A stretch of 37,375 nt of DNA from Bacillota bacterium (GTDB lineage: Bacteria > Bacillota > Bacilli > Desulfuribacillales > Desulfuribacillaceae). Position 1 is the stretch's first letter. Every line of letters starts with the position of its first letter. The DNA lies in contig JAEWFW010000010.1 of NCBI GenBank assembly GCA_023388635.1, forward strand, positions 1 through 37,375, in the 5' to 3' direction. Made by a program: the position numbers and the translations under genes. The notes beneath the pieces were generated by a model. It ran no database searches. It was not told the DNA's origin and saw nothing but the letters and a program-made list of their open reading frames with translations. Positions 26,160-33,528 of the stretch are shown here, piece after piece.

Positions 26160-26194
26160 ATAGACCTCGGATAAAAACAAAAGGCAAGGTCTAT
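26160..26194 (-). terminator. Terminator of the YdjY-like lipoprotein gene
   Basis: ATAGACCT (26160-26167) pairs with AGGTCTAT (26187-26194). On the minus strand the stem is followed by TTTTTATTTTAT, giving a rho-independent terminator 25 bases after the stop codon. Confidence 0.75.
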
Positions 26195-26218
26195 CTACCA
26201 TAAACTAACTAAATTCTA

Positions 26219-26941
26219 TTATTTAATTTTATAAGTTATAAATACTGGTACGCCATCATCTGGCAACACATCCTGGTTACCTATAAATTCCGACGAACCA
26301 TCAGCAAACCCATAGGTACTATTACTAACAATACCGATTGGACAACTTTCCATGCATAACATACATCCTGTCGCATATTCCTTTGCAAGAGCATAATTAC
26401 CACCAAATTTGAAAGCAAACGGTTTCCCTTGTGAATCTACAACGACTTCGCTAATATCATATACTTTATCAGTTCCATCCCAAGTAATCGTTACTTCCAA
26501 ATCTTGCCCTTCAACCGATTTCCCTTTCGAACCATCACCCAAATCAAGATTATTTCCCGGAGTGGATCCTAGGCTAATAAGTGCATCATGAAACTCTAGT
26601 GTATCTGCATATGCAACAAATAGCGCTTTTGATGCATTTGATCCTTTATGGAAATTTAGTCCGTGAATTGTTGACTCAACCAAATATTTTCCGTTTACTG
26701 TAGCATAAACAGAGATTGTTTTATTCTCCTCGTTAATTACCATTGGGTTTTCTTTGCTTACCTGTACTGCCGCATCAATATGATTGCCTTGATTCTCGTT
26801 GCTTCCAGTATTATTGATTTCCCCACTGCTGACATCACCATTACTTGCTTCATTATCACTACTATTACTTCCTCCACATCCAACAAGAAGTAAACTCACC
26901 ATGAATATAGTAATAACCAATAATAACACCGTTTTTTTCAT
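26219..26941 (-). CDS. Lipoprotein with YdjY-like Fe-S/cysteine domain
   Basis: A 240-aa exported lipoprotein: a hydrophobic signal (LLLVITIFMVSLLLVGC) with lipobox LLVGC, then a Ser/Asn-rich linker (24-55) and a globular domain. The domain resembles YdjY-type proteins: 'INEENKTISVYATVNGKYLV' at the start, 'ALFVAYADTLEFHDALISLG' in the middle, and at the end 'GCMLCMESCPIGIVSN', a CX2CX3CP motif that may bind an Fe-S cluster or haem. 'VFITYKIK' closes the chain. The family name is from memory and its role is unclear; an extracellular redox role would suit the respiratory neighbours. ATG 26941 has GGGGAGAGGG upstream. A promoter (27033-27038 and 27010-27015) and a terminator (26160-26194) make it a single-gene unit. 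Confidence 0.75.
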   Translation of the reverse strand: MKKTVLLLVITIFMVSLLLVGCGGSNSSDNEASNGDVSSGEINNTGSNENQGNHIDAAVQVSKENPMVINEENKTISVYATVNGKYLVESTIHGLNFHKGSNASKALFVAYADTLEFHDALISLGSTPGNNLDLGDGSKGKSVEGQDLEVTITWDGTDKVYDISEVVVDSQGKPFAFKFGGNYALAKEYATGCMLCMESCPIGIVSNSTYGFADGSSEFIGNQDVLPDDGVPVFITYKIK

Positions 26942-26999
26942 TACCCTCTCCCCTTTCTATACCCTTATAATTTTTTTTTATACTTGTATTAAGTATTTT

Positions 27000-27131
27000 T
27001 TATATCGAGAGTGTATCATCTAGGACAGAGGCAGTCAATACAAAAATTTCTGCGAAATCTTCTTCTAAACGCAATACTTCACAAACCGGTGTCACCACGA
27101 CAATATATTTTTCTAACATCCAATTTTCCAA
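27000..27131 (-). CDS. 43-aa ORF derived from arsA (remnant or new small gene)
   Basis: An intact frame of 44 codons starts at TTG 27131, 6 bases after a near-perfect ribosome binding site (GGGAGGAG, 27145-27138), and stops at TAA 27000-27002. Its middle, 'VVVTPVCEVLRLEEDF', resembles 'ATPVYEALRLDEDL' of the ArsA in this window. At DNA level 27056-27092 matches 27844-27880 at 31 of 37 bases. The likeliest explanation is a decayed arsA fragment that kept or gained a start. Its 3' half also contains the promoter-like boxes of the lipoprotein gene. Expression is possible but unproven. Confidence 0.45.
   Translation of the reverse strand: MENWMLEKYIVVVTPVCEVLRLEEDFAEIFVLTASVLDDTLSI
27010..27038 (-). 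promoter_or_regulatory. Probable promoter of the lipoprotein gene
   Basis: On the minus strand TTGACT (27038-27033) and TACACT (27015-27010) are 17 bases apart. RNA would start near 27003, about 60 bases before the lipoprotein start. The -10 match is only fair (4/6). Confidence 0.45.
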
Positions 27132-27185
27132 GTCAATCTCCTCCCTATTGACTTTTTATTTGCAGGCTTTTTGTTTAAAAATGAA

Positions 27186-27215
27186 ATACCGCCTCTATAA
27201 AATCGACGGCGGTAT
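27186..27215 (-). terminator. Terminator of the ars operon
   Basis: ATACCGCC (27186-27193) pairs with GGCGGTAT (27208-27215). On the minus strand the stem lies 6 bases after the arsC stop and is followed by TTCATTTTTAAA. Confidence 0.75.
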
Positions 27216-27221
27216 CCGTAT

Positions 27222-27629
27222 TTACTTTAGCTCTAATTCCAATTTTTTGATTTTTGTTTCAATACAACGAATTGTATCCACAAATTCCGTATCATCTTTG
27301 CCTGTTGGGTCATCTAATCCCCAATTCTCACGATGCTTACATGGTAAAAATGGACACTGAACATTACAGCCCATTGTTATCACAATATCGACTGGGGGAA
27401 TATCTTTTAACAATTTACAATATTGGCTTTTTTCCATATCAATGCCATAAAGTTGCTTCATTAGCCTTACTGCATCTTGATTAATTTGTGGTTTTATTTC
27501 TGTTCCGGCAGAATAGCTTTCAAACACATTAGAGGCAAAGTGCTTTCCTAATGCCTCTGCAATTTGACTGCGACAGGAGTTGTGAACACAGATAAACGCT
27601 ACCTTTGGTTTGCTATTTTCCTTTTTCAT
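27222..27629 (-). CDS. arsC: Thioredoxin-type arsenate reductase
   Basis: A 135-aa cytosolic enzyme of the low-molecular-weight tyrosine phosphatase fold that reduces arsenate to arsenite. The P-loop CX5R is C14-R20 (CVHNSCR). The redox cysteines lie in 'TMGCNVQCPFLPC' (C88, C92, C97), and 'WGLDDPTGKDD' carries the catalytic Asp loop. The Cys pair on a flexible segment implies disulfide relay to thioredoxin, as in plasmid pI258 ArsC. ATG 27629 is 6 bases after GGGG, so the preceding TTG is rejected. It is the last gene of the ars operon, 11 bases from arsA. Its product arsenite is the substrate of Acr3. Confidence 0.95.
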   Translation of the reverse strand: MKKENSKPKVAFICVHNSCRSQIAEALGKHFASNVFESYSAGTEIKPQINQDAVRLMKQLYGIDMEKSQYCKLLKDIPPVDIVITMGCNVQCPFLPCKHRENWGLDDPTGKDDTEFVDTIRCIETKIKKLELELK

Positions 27630-27640
27630 CAAATTCCCCT

Positions 27641-29374
27641 TTATAGTTCTTTCAGCTTATCGCCTTGAATATCATCAGCGCTCCAAGCAATCAAAGCAAA
27701 ATTGCCATTTGTATGTTCTGCAACTTTGTTTATCCAAGGGATTTCATTGCTGGCTTTTGCGGCTAACATAGCATTGGTCGTTTGGGTATGATAAAGCGAG
27801 GAGTTAACGACCCACCACTTAGCAGAAATATCGGCACGCTGTAAATCTTCATCTAAACGTAGCGCTTCATAAACCGGTGTAGCCTCCGGCAATGTCACAA
27901 TAATGACCTCTGTTTCGGCACTGCGCAACCGTGGCAACAGTTTTTTAACAGATTCCGGTGTATTGCCCTGTGTCCGCTGTACTTCTTTGTGATAACTCAA
28001 GGTCGAATCCAAGAGTAATAGAGTGTGCCCAGTTGGAGCCGTGTCGATAACAACAATCTCATTTTCTGCACGTTCTACAATTTCGGCAAAAGCCCGGAAT
28101 ACAGCAATCTCCTGTGTACAAGGAGAGCGTAAATCTTCTTCAATATAAGCAATATCTTCTTCTGACATGGTTTCCCGTGCCTTTGATAAAACTTCCTCTT
28201 GATACCTAGCGAGTTCCTCATGTTCATCAATCTGGCTCATAGTAATGCCGCTGTTTTCATCAATAACAAACTTCAAGTGTGCCGCCGGATCAGTCGTCGT
28301 CAAATGTACTTTCTCTCCTTTTGCGGAAAGCCCTAACGCAATTGCTGCCGCAATCGATGTTTTACCTACCCCGCCCTTGCCCATAGTGAAAATAACCTTT
28401 TTGCCGTTATGGTACAGATCGTCAATGACATCCTTTAATTGGGGAATCTTTTCTGCTTTCATTGTTTCGTTGCTGATGACATAGCTAGCCTTTGTAAGCA
28501 GTGCACGGACATTCTCCATGCCGGTAACGTTGTATGCTCGCAAAGGAATCATATATGTTGTAATGGACTGCAACGTTTCCGGCATATCAGCAAGTGCCTT
28601 TTGCTGTTTACCATACAGACTTTCAGAGATCATATCGTCATGATCAATCAATACGCCATTGATCACCATAGACTGGTTAAGTACACCAAGCTCCGCTAAC
28701 TCTCGGGAAGCTCGCTCTACCTCTTTCAACGGGGCAGTTTCGGGACGAGTCACAAGGATTAATCTAGTTTGCGTTCCATCTGTCAGCGTTTTGACCGCAG
28801 TTTTGTACATCTCCTTTTTGCTTTCAAGTCCAGACAATTGCCCTAAACAAGACGCTCCATGTGTACTTTCGCTGATGAAACTACTCCACGCAGAAGGAAG
28901 TTGCAGCATTCTGAGCGTATGTCCTGTCGGCGCGGTATCAAAAAGAATGTGGTCGTACTTTTGTTCGATCTCTTTATTTGTTATAAAATTGGAAAATTCA
29001 TTGAAAGTAGCAATTTCTATCGTACATGAGCCAGAAAGCTGCTCTTCCATATTAGCAATAACGGCATCCGGCAATTTGCCACGGTAAGGAGCAATTACAC
29101 TTTCTTTGTATTCTGCCGCTGCTTGAATCGGATCAAGATTTGCCACATCAAGGTTTGGCACTTCCTGAATAGGAACGGCCTTACCTGTAAGCTTCGTATT
29201 AAAAACATCTTGTAAATTGGAGGCGGGATCTGTGCTTACAAGCAGAATCCTTTTCCCATTATCTGCAAGATTGACAGCTGTTGCACAAGCAACTGATGTT
29301 TTCCCCACACCGCCTTTTCCTGTATAAAATAAATATTTTGTTAAAGTAATATTTTTAGGGTCGAAAATTTGCAT
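27641..29374 (-). CDS. arsA: Arsenical pump-driving ATPase
   Basis: A 577-aa duplicated ATPase of the ArsA/GET3 class, the normal length for a two-domain ArsA. Each half has a deviant P-loop (GKGGVGKTSVACA near residue 20, GKGGVGKTSIAAA near 333) and the ArsA signature DTAPTGHTL (both halves). Cysteines in 'GASCLGQ', 'GSCTIEIA' and 'SPCTQEIA' are in the places of the metalloid-binding Cys of E. coli ArsA. ArsA receives arsenite from ArsD and energises export, classically with ArsB; pairing with Acr3 also occurs. ATG 29374 has GGGGGC 6 bases upstream. It follows arsD by 21 bases. Confidence 0.96.
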   Translation of the reverse strand: MQIFDPKNITLTKYLFYTGKGGVGKTSVACATAVNLADNGKRILLVSTDPASNLQDVFNTKLTGKAVPIQEVPNLDVANLDPIQAAAEYKESVIAPYRGKLPDAVIANMEEQLSGSCTIEIATFNEFSNFITNKEIEQKYDHILFDTAPTGHTLRMLQLPSAWSSFISESTHGASCLGQLSGLESKKEMYKTAVKTLTDGTQTRLILVTRPETAPLKEVERASRELAELGVLNQSMVINGVLIDHDDMISESLYGKQQKALADMPETLQSITTYMIPLRAYNVTGMENVRALLTKASYVISNETMKAEKIPQLKDVIDDLYHNGKKVIFTMGKGGVGKTSIAAAIALGLSAKGEKVHLTTTDPAAHLKFVIDENSGITMSQIDEHEELARYQEEVLSKARETMSEEDIAYIEEDLRSPCTQEIAVFRAFAEIVERAENEIVVIDTAPTGHTLLLLDSTLSYHKEVQRTQGNTPESVKKLLPRLRSAETEVIIVTLPEATPVYEALRLDEDLQRADISAKWWVVNSSLYHTQTTNAMLAAKASNEIPWINKVAEHTNGNFALIAWSADDIQGDKLKEL

Positions 29375-29395
29375 TATAAAGCCCCCTTTTTCAAC

Positions 29396-29770
29396 TTAAC
29401 AGCAGCTTCCATCGGAGCAACCGCAACCACTTTGTGATGTAGATTTTACTTCGGTCAAATAGCTTTCTGGCACTGCAAGTAAAGCAATAAGTTCTTCATT
29501 GGTTGGGTAGCGACCTGTGATAATAATTTCCTCGTCCAGCATAACGGCAGGCAGTTCTTCAACGCCTTTTTGATTGACAAAATCGTTGATGACTTTGTTA
29601 TTCACAAACGCCATCGGTGCACTGCTCAAATTGAAGCGATCAACCGCTACTCCATTCTTTTTTAGCGTGTTCAGAACAGTAGAAATACGAAGCAATTCTG
29701 GGTCAACACTCACGCCACAAAGTCCTGTATCGCAACACATAGCTGGTTCATAAATAGACATTTTTCTCAT
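29396..29770 (-). CDS. arsD: Arsenite metallochaperone ArsD (internal start)
   Basis: The last 124 residues of the fusion frame form a normal ArsD: C12, C13 and C18 (MCCDTGLCG) are the As(III)-binding triad, and the tail 'SGCGCSDGSCC' holds the vicinal Cys pairs. ArsD hands arsenite to ArsA and weakly represses the operon. GGGAG (29783-29779) is 8 bases before ATG 29770, an unusually good site in the middle of a frame, so separate production of ArsD is likely. Whether a fused form also exists cannot be told from sequence. Confidence 0.85.
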   Translation of the reverse strand: MRKMSIYEPAMCCDTGLCGVSVDPELLRISTVLNTLKKNGVAVDRFNLSSAPMAFVNNKVINDFVNQKGVEELPAVMLDEEIIITGRYPTNEELIALLAVPESYLTEVKSTSQSGCGCSDGSCC

Positions 29771-30436
29771 AATAAAATCTCCCTTAATTTTTTTATTTTG
29801 ATAAAACAATCTCAAATTTTCCGGCATGATATAATCATTAGATATGTCATTTTGTGTGCAGGAAAACAATGTTTGTAAAATGGCATTTGCTAACATTTCT
29901 TTCTGTGGAATATCATAGGTTTCATTTTCATATCGAAATACACGACACTCGATATTTGTTCCAGCTATATCACTACAACAGGCGCAATCGTTTTCCTCAA
30001 CAGATAGGCAAATATCCTTGCCGTTTACGCGAATAGTTGGAGAAGATAAAAACCCATACTCAACCGCAAGTTCTGATGTAGCCATTTCAATTTTACGCTG
30101 AATAACTTTATACCCTGCCAATTGCAATGCCGGTTTTAAAATGGCGACCACTTCATCTAAGACCCCATCTGTTCCAACGCAGCGGTCGCAGGTATTTAAA
30201 TCGAGATAAAGATAATCAATTGCTATTTCTTTCTTAGAAAATATTTCTTTATATTTATTAAATGTTTTTACGATGTCAGGGTAACAGCATGTTCCTTTGG
30301 GGTTATTTACCGCACAGTTACTATTCTGCATGGCTCCAGTAATCTTGATGACATCATCTACATTTTTTGCACCCTTTTCTGTGATTGCTTGCATAATATC
30401 TGTTTCTTTGACATTGTTGCAATAGCTTATATACAT
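29396..30436 (-). CDS. BFD [2Fe-2S]-like / DUF2703 / ArsD fusion ORF
   Basis: One uninterrupted frame of 346 aa covers three parts. Residues 1-60 resemble a BFD-type [2Fe-2S] domain (YCNNVKETDI, then 'NSNCAVNNPKGTCCYPDI'). Residues of about 70-200 look like DUF2703 ('YLYLDLNTCDRCVGTDGVLDE', 'FLSSPTIRVNGKDI'), a family common in arsenic loci. Residues 223-346 are a complete ArsD with its own ribosome binding site. The joining segment (about 200-222, LRLFYQNKKIKGDF) is AT-rich like an intergenic spacer. The frame could therefore be a true fusion, or two genes whose stop codon was lost; a TAA for CAA change would do it. ATG 30436 is 8 bases after AGGAGG, in the end of acr3. Confidence 0.75.
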   Translation of the reverse strand: MYISYCNNVKETDIMQAITEKGAKNVDDVIKITGAMQNSNCAVNNPKGTCCYPDIVKTFNKYKEIFSKKEIAIDYLYLDLNTCDRCVGTDGVLDEVVAILKPALQLAGYKVIQRKIEMATSELAVEYGFLSSPTIRVNGKDICLSVEENDCACCSDIAGTNIECRVFRYENETYDIPQKEMLANAILQTLFSCTQNDISNDYIMPENLRLFYQNKKIKGDFIMRKMSIYEPAMCCDTGLCGVSVDPELLRISTVLNTLKKNGVAVDRFNLSSAPMAFVNNKVINDFVNQKGVEELPAVMLDEEIIITGRYPTNEELIALLAVPESYLTEVKSTSQSGCGCSDGSCC

Positions 30437-30439
30437 TAT

Positions 30440-31492
30440 TTAAGCCTCCTGTTCAAACCAATGTCTTGTTTTGTTTACAAACTTAACAAGCATAAGCATA
30501 ACAGGCACTTCGGTAAGAACTCCAACAACACATACAAGAACGACCGGAGAAGTCGGACCAAAAAGGGCAATCGCAACCGCTACGGATAATTCAAAAAAAT
30601 CTGATGCACCAATGAGAGCGGCAGGAGCCGCAACATTGTGAGGCTGTTTTGTCACTTTGCACATCCAATATGCAAAAGCTGCGGTCAAAATATTTTGTAA
30701 TGACAATGGTACAGCAATCAAAAGTACGTGCAGCGGATTTTCCAGTATGGCATCGCCTTGGAAAGAAAAGATGATAACTAATGTCAACAAAAGTCCGGTT
30801 GTTGTAATGCTGTCAAACTTAGGAATAAATTTTTGGGTAAAGTATTCTTCACCCTTTTTCTTTATCATAAAATATCGTGTAAGGAACCCACCAACGAGTG
30901 GAATAACAACAAACAAGACAATAGAAAGAATTAACGTATCCCATGGCACAAAGATGTCCGTAACTCCCAATAGAAAAGATACAATCGGTACAAATGCAAC
31001 AAGGATAATAAGGTCATTAACGGCTACCTGTACGAGAGTATGTGCAGGGTCACCTTTGGTCAAATTGCTCCAAACAAATACCATCGCAGTACAGGGAGCT
31101 GCTCCTAGTAAGACTGCTCCTGCAACATAGCTTTTTGCAAGCTCGGTGGGGATGAACGCCTTAAAAACGACATAGAAAAAGAATGAGGCAAGCCCGAACA
31201 TGAGGAATGGCTTAATAAGCCAACTTGTTCCACTGGATATAAGCAATCCCTGTGGATTTTTACGTACATTTTTAATAGATTGAAAATCTACTTTCATCAT
31301 CATAGGATAAATCATTATCCATATGAGTATCGCTATTGGAATGGATATTTGCGCATACTCAAATTGACCTAAAAAACCAGGAATACTCGGCAAGAATTTA
31401 CCAATTAATATCCCTGCCGCCATACAGATTAATACCCAGACTGTTAGATATTTTTCAAAAAAACTAATACCTTGTGTTTTTTCCTCGTTCAT
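30440..31492 (-). CDS. acr3: Acr3-type arsenite efflux transporter
   Basis: A 350-aa inner-membrane transporter of the ACR3 (BART superfamily) type with ten hydrophobic segments. The family's conserved Cys is in 'GAAPCTAMVFVWSNLT', followed by 'LIGASDFFELSVAVAIALFG', both diagnostic. It expels arsenite driven by the proton gradient. ATG 31492 is 7 bases after GGGGG. Located between arsR and the BFD/DUF2703-arsD frame, 3 bases from the latter, it is co-transcribed with the whole ars set. Confidence 0.96.
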   Translation of the reverse strand: MNEEKTQGISFFEKYLTVWVLICMAAGILIGKFLPSIPGFLGQFEYAQISIPIAILIWIMIYPMMMKVDFQSIKNVRKNPQGLLISSGTSWLIKPFLMFGLASFFFYVVFKAFIPTELAKSYVAGAVLLGAAPCTAMVFVWSNLTKGDPAHTLVQVAVNDLIILVAFVPIVSFLLGVTDIFVPWDTLILSIVLFVVIPLVGGFLTRYFMIKKKGEEYFTQKFIPKFDSITTTGLLLTLVIIFSFQGDAILENPLHVLLIAVPLSLQNILTAAFAYWMCKVTKQPHNVAAPAALIGASDFFELSVAVAIALFGPTSPVVLVCVVGVLTEVPVMLMLVKFVNKTRHWFEQEA

Positions 31493-31546
31493 TGTGAATC
31501 CCCCATTAAATGCAGTTTGTTAGCCAATCTGTACAAATTTGTTGCC

Positions 31547-31876
31547 TTATTTTGCACATTTTTCATTCGCCAAAATTTCTTTGCAAATGCATGTGTCTTG
31601 CTCTGACGTAATACAATCCAGAAAATCTTTTATAACAGAAACTTTTTCTTCATTGATATTGTATCTCATCCAAGCTCCATCACGCCTGCCGTTTATCAAA
31701 CCGCATTCTGTTAAGATTTTCATGTGGTAAGATAAAGTAGGTTGCGTTATGCTAAAAGATTCAAGAATGTCACAGGCACACATTTCACCACAGGAAAGCA
31801 TCTCCACGATCTTCAATCGTATTTCATCGGCTAATGCTTTAAAGATTGGCACATATTCAGCATATACGTATTTCAT
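31547..31876 (-). CDS. arsR: ArsR-family arsenic-responsive repressor
   Basis: A 109-aa winged-helix repressor. The inducer site is the classic Cys cluster of helix 3: C29, C33 and C35 (SCGEMCACDIL). The DNA-reading helix is 'SITQPTLSYHMKILTECGLI', and the chain ends with more Cys (TCICKEIL) that might contribute. Arsenite binding releases the promoter. Start ATG 31876 is preferred: GAGGTG (31891-31886) is 9 bases away, while the two upstream starts overlap the ribosome binding site. It is the first gene of the operon, 54 bases before acr3. Confidence 0.95.
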   Translation of the reverse strand: MKYVYAEYVPIFKALADEIRLKIVEMLSCGEMCACDILESFSITQPTLSYHMKILTECGLINGRRDGAWMRYNINEEKVSVIKDFLDCITSEQDTCICKEILANEKCAK

Positions 31877-31912
31877 TATTTCCATCACCTCATATAGACT
31901 TTTTTGAATGAT

Positions 31913-31962
31913 ATTGATATTTATCTATATGAATTATACTCATTACATAGATAAGTGTCAAT
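31913..31962 (-). promoter_or_regulatory. ars operon promoter and ArsR operator dyad
   Basis: On the minus strand TTGACA (31961-31956) and TATAAT (31938-31933) are exactly 17 bases apart, a full-consensus promoter. Two arms of an inverted repeat, 31913-31928 and 31947-31962, match at 14 of 16 positions and bracket the -10 while covering the -35. This is the expected place for an ArsR-type repressor site. Confidence 0.8.
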
Positions 31963-31987
31963 GTGTTTTGCAGTAATGATTAAATGC

Positions 31988-32024
31988 AAATAAACTGCTT
32001 GCAGTCACTCCAAGCAGTTTATTT
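31988..32024 (-). terminator. Terminator of the molybdopterin oxidoreductase operon
   Basis: A perfect 14-bp stem (31988-32001 with 32011-32024) with a 9-base loop sits 75 bases after the torD-like stop. It separates that operon from the ars promoter, which reads the same way. Confidence 0.75.
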
Positions 32025-32099
32025 ATAATTCAATATTAAGTATGAAGCATTATAAGCTATCTATAAATAATTCCCTTAATATACACAATTTTTCAGAAA

Positions 32100-32717
32100 T
32101 TAATTCATTTGCATATCTGATGATTCTGACGATATTATTTCATTTAATGCATTTGCCAAGGCTAGATAGAATTGCGATGTATTTTCTTCAATGATCTTTT
32201 TTGCAAAAAGAGGTACCCACCGTATCAAATGTTTATCAATAAAATGACTGATTTGCCGCAAATGCTGTTGTTCATTTTTTTCGCGATACAGAAAGTATAA
32301 ATAATAAATAAATTCTAGTTCCACAGAAATATGGTCAGGCAAATCTTTAAATTCCTTCGCCATTGCCACCCCTGCCTCACTGTACATTTTCATGGCATCG
32401 TACGTTGATTCTCCATATACATTTCGACCTTCATGTAAATAAATGCTACTGTATGGCGGCGCCAATACATCAAAGGGTCCGATAAATAATTTCGCATGTA
32501 CTGCTTTCAAAACCGTAATATTTTGTTTATATTTCATGAACTCTTGCTCAAGTTGTATGATATGCTTCGTCAAATGCGGATACAATGCTTCAACACTTAT
32601 TTTCAGATGTTCTATATAATATTCAATATCACTGTCTGGCTGTTTAAACAGCATAGATAAAGTTTTAAAGATATTCGCTTTATGCTCTATTCGTTCGGTG
32701 GCTAGCTGTTTCTCCAT
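32100..32717 (-). CDS. TorD-family molybdoenzyme chaperone
   Basis: A 205-aa all-helical cytosolic chaperone of the TorD/DmsD type. The family motif appears as 'LFIGPFDVLAPPYSSIYL' (about 80-100), followed by 'VYGESTYDAMKMY' and 'DLPDHISVELEFIYYLYFL'. Such chaperones bind the twin-arginine leader of a molybdoenzyme, guide cofactor loading and hold it for Tat export. Its place at the end of the operon points to the oxidoreductase at 33529-36081 as the client. ATG 32717 is 7 bases after GGGG. The frame upstream (to 32807) is not coding. Confidence 0.88.
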   Translation of the reverse strand: MEKQLATERIEHKANIFKTLSMLFKQPDSDIEYYIEHLKISVEALYPHLTKHIIQLEQEFMKYKQNITVLKAVHAKLFIGPFDVLAPPYSSIYLHEGRNVYGESTYDAMKMYSEAGVAMAKEFKDLPDHISVELEFIYYLYFLYREKNEQQHLRQISHFIDKHLIRWVPLFAKKIIEENTSQFYLALANALNEIISSESSDMQMN

Positions 32718-32817
32718 TTTCCTGCCCCTTTCAATGTTCATAATTCTAATGCAACTCTGCAAACGAAAGGCTATCATGCAGGATTGCAAGTAGCCTTCGT
32801 TTTGCATTATAGATAAT

Positions 32818-33507
32818 TTAAAAACCTCTTACGTAAAATACTTTTGGCTTTGTTCCCCTGTCAGGTTGCAATTGTCGAGATGGATACTTGCCCAACAAGA
32901 CATTAATTTCATCAGCGGGGTCATTCAGGTCGCCGACATAGCGACACTTAGCCGGGCATGCTACGACGCAATAAGGCTTTTCACCTTCTGCCAAGCGATG
33001 ATCGCAAAACGTACACTTTTCCACAATTCCTTTATACCGAACGCCTTCATACGTCTTTTCCCGATCTTTATTATAATATGGTATCGGCGTTCCCGTCTTT
33101 GCGATAACTTCCTTCGGCGACGAAGTCATTTCACTAATAAAATGCTCGTTGTTATTCCAGAATTCATGCGGATGTGTCTTATTAACATGGATCACACTGT
33201 ATGGGCATGCAAGTGCACAAGTTTTACATCCGATACATATATCAGGATTGTGTAATGTCAACCCATTCTCATCTTTATGCATCGCCTTAGTCGGGCAACA
33301 TTTGACACATGGTGCATTTTCACAGTGATTGCACAGTGTCGGAATATATTCATATTTTACATTCGGAAAAGTGCCTACCGTTCTCGTAATGCTTGATGAC
33401 CAATTCTTTTTGATATCAGTGTTGTTTTCATTTTTACATGCGATGGAACAAGCAGCACAACCTACACATTTTTGCAAATCGATAACCATTGCATATCTTT
33501 TTACCAT
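32818..33507 (-). CDS. arrB: Four-cluster ferredoxin subunit, ArrB-like
   Basis: A 229-aa electron-transfer subunit of the DMSO reductase superfamily. Four Cys groups for [4Fe-4S] clusters are visible: CVGCAACSIAC, CNHCENAPCVKCCP, CIGCKTCALACP and CTFCDHRLAEGEKPYCVVACP. The 229-aa length and the segment 'SSPKEVIAKTG ... PYYNKDREKTY' agree with what I recall of ArrB of respiratory arsenate reductase; similar proteins serve polysulfide and thiosulfate reductases. There is no signal peptide, so it would ride with the Tat-exported large subunit. GGAGGTGAG precedes ATG 33507. It is 21 bases from the large-subunit gene. Confidence 0.75.
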   Translation of the reverse strand: MVKRYAMVIDLQKCVGCAACSIACKNENNTDIKKNWSSSITRTVGTFPNVKYEYIPTLCNHCENAPCVKCCPTKAMHKDENGLTLHNPDICIGCKTCALACPYSVIHVNKTHPHEFWNNNEHFISEMTSSPKEVIAKTGTPIPYYNKDREKTYEGVRYKGIVEKCTFCDHRLAEGEKPYCVVACPAKCRYVGDLNDPADEINVLLGKYPSRQLQPDRGTKPKVFYVRGF

Positions 33508-33528
33508 AATTGCTCACCTCCACGCTTA

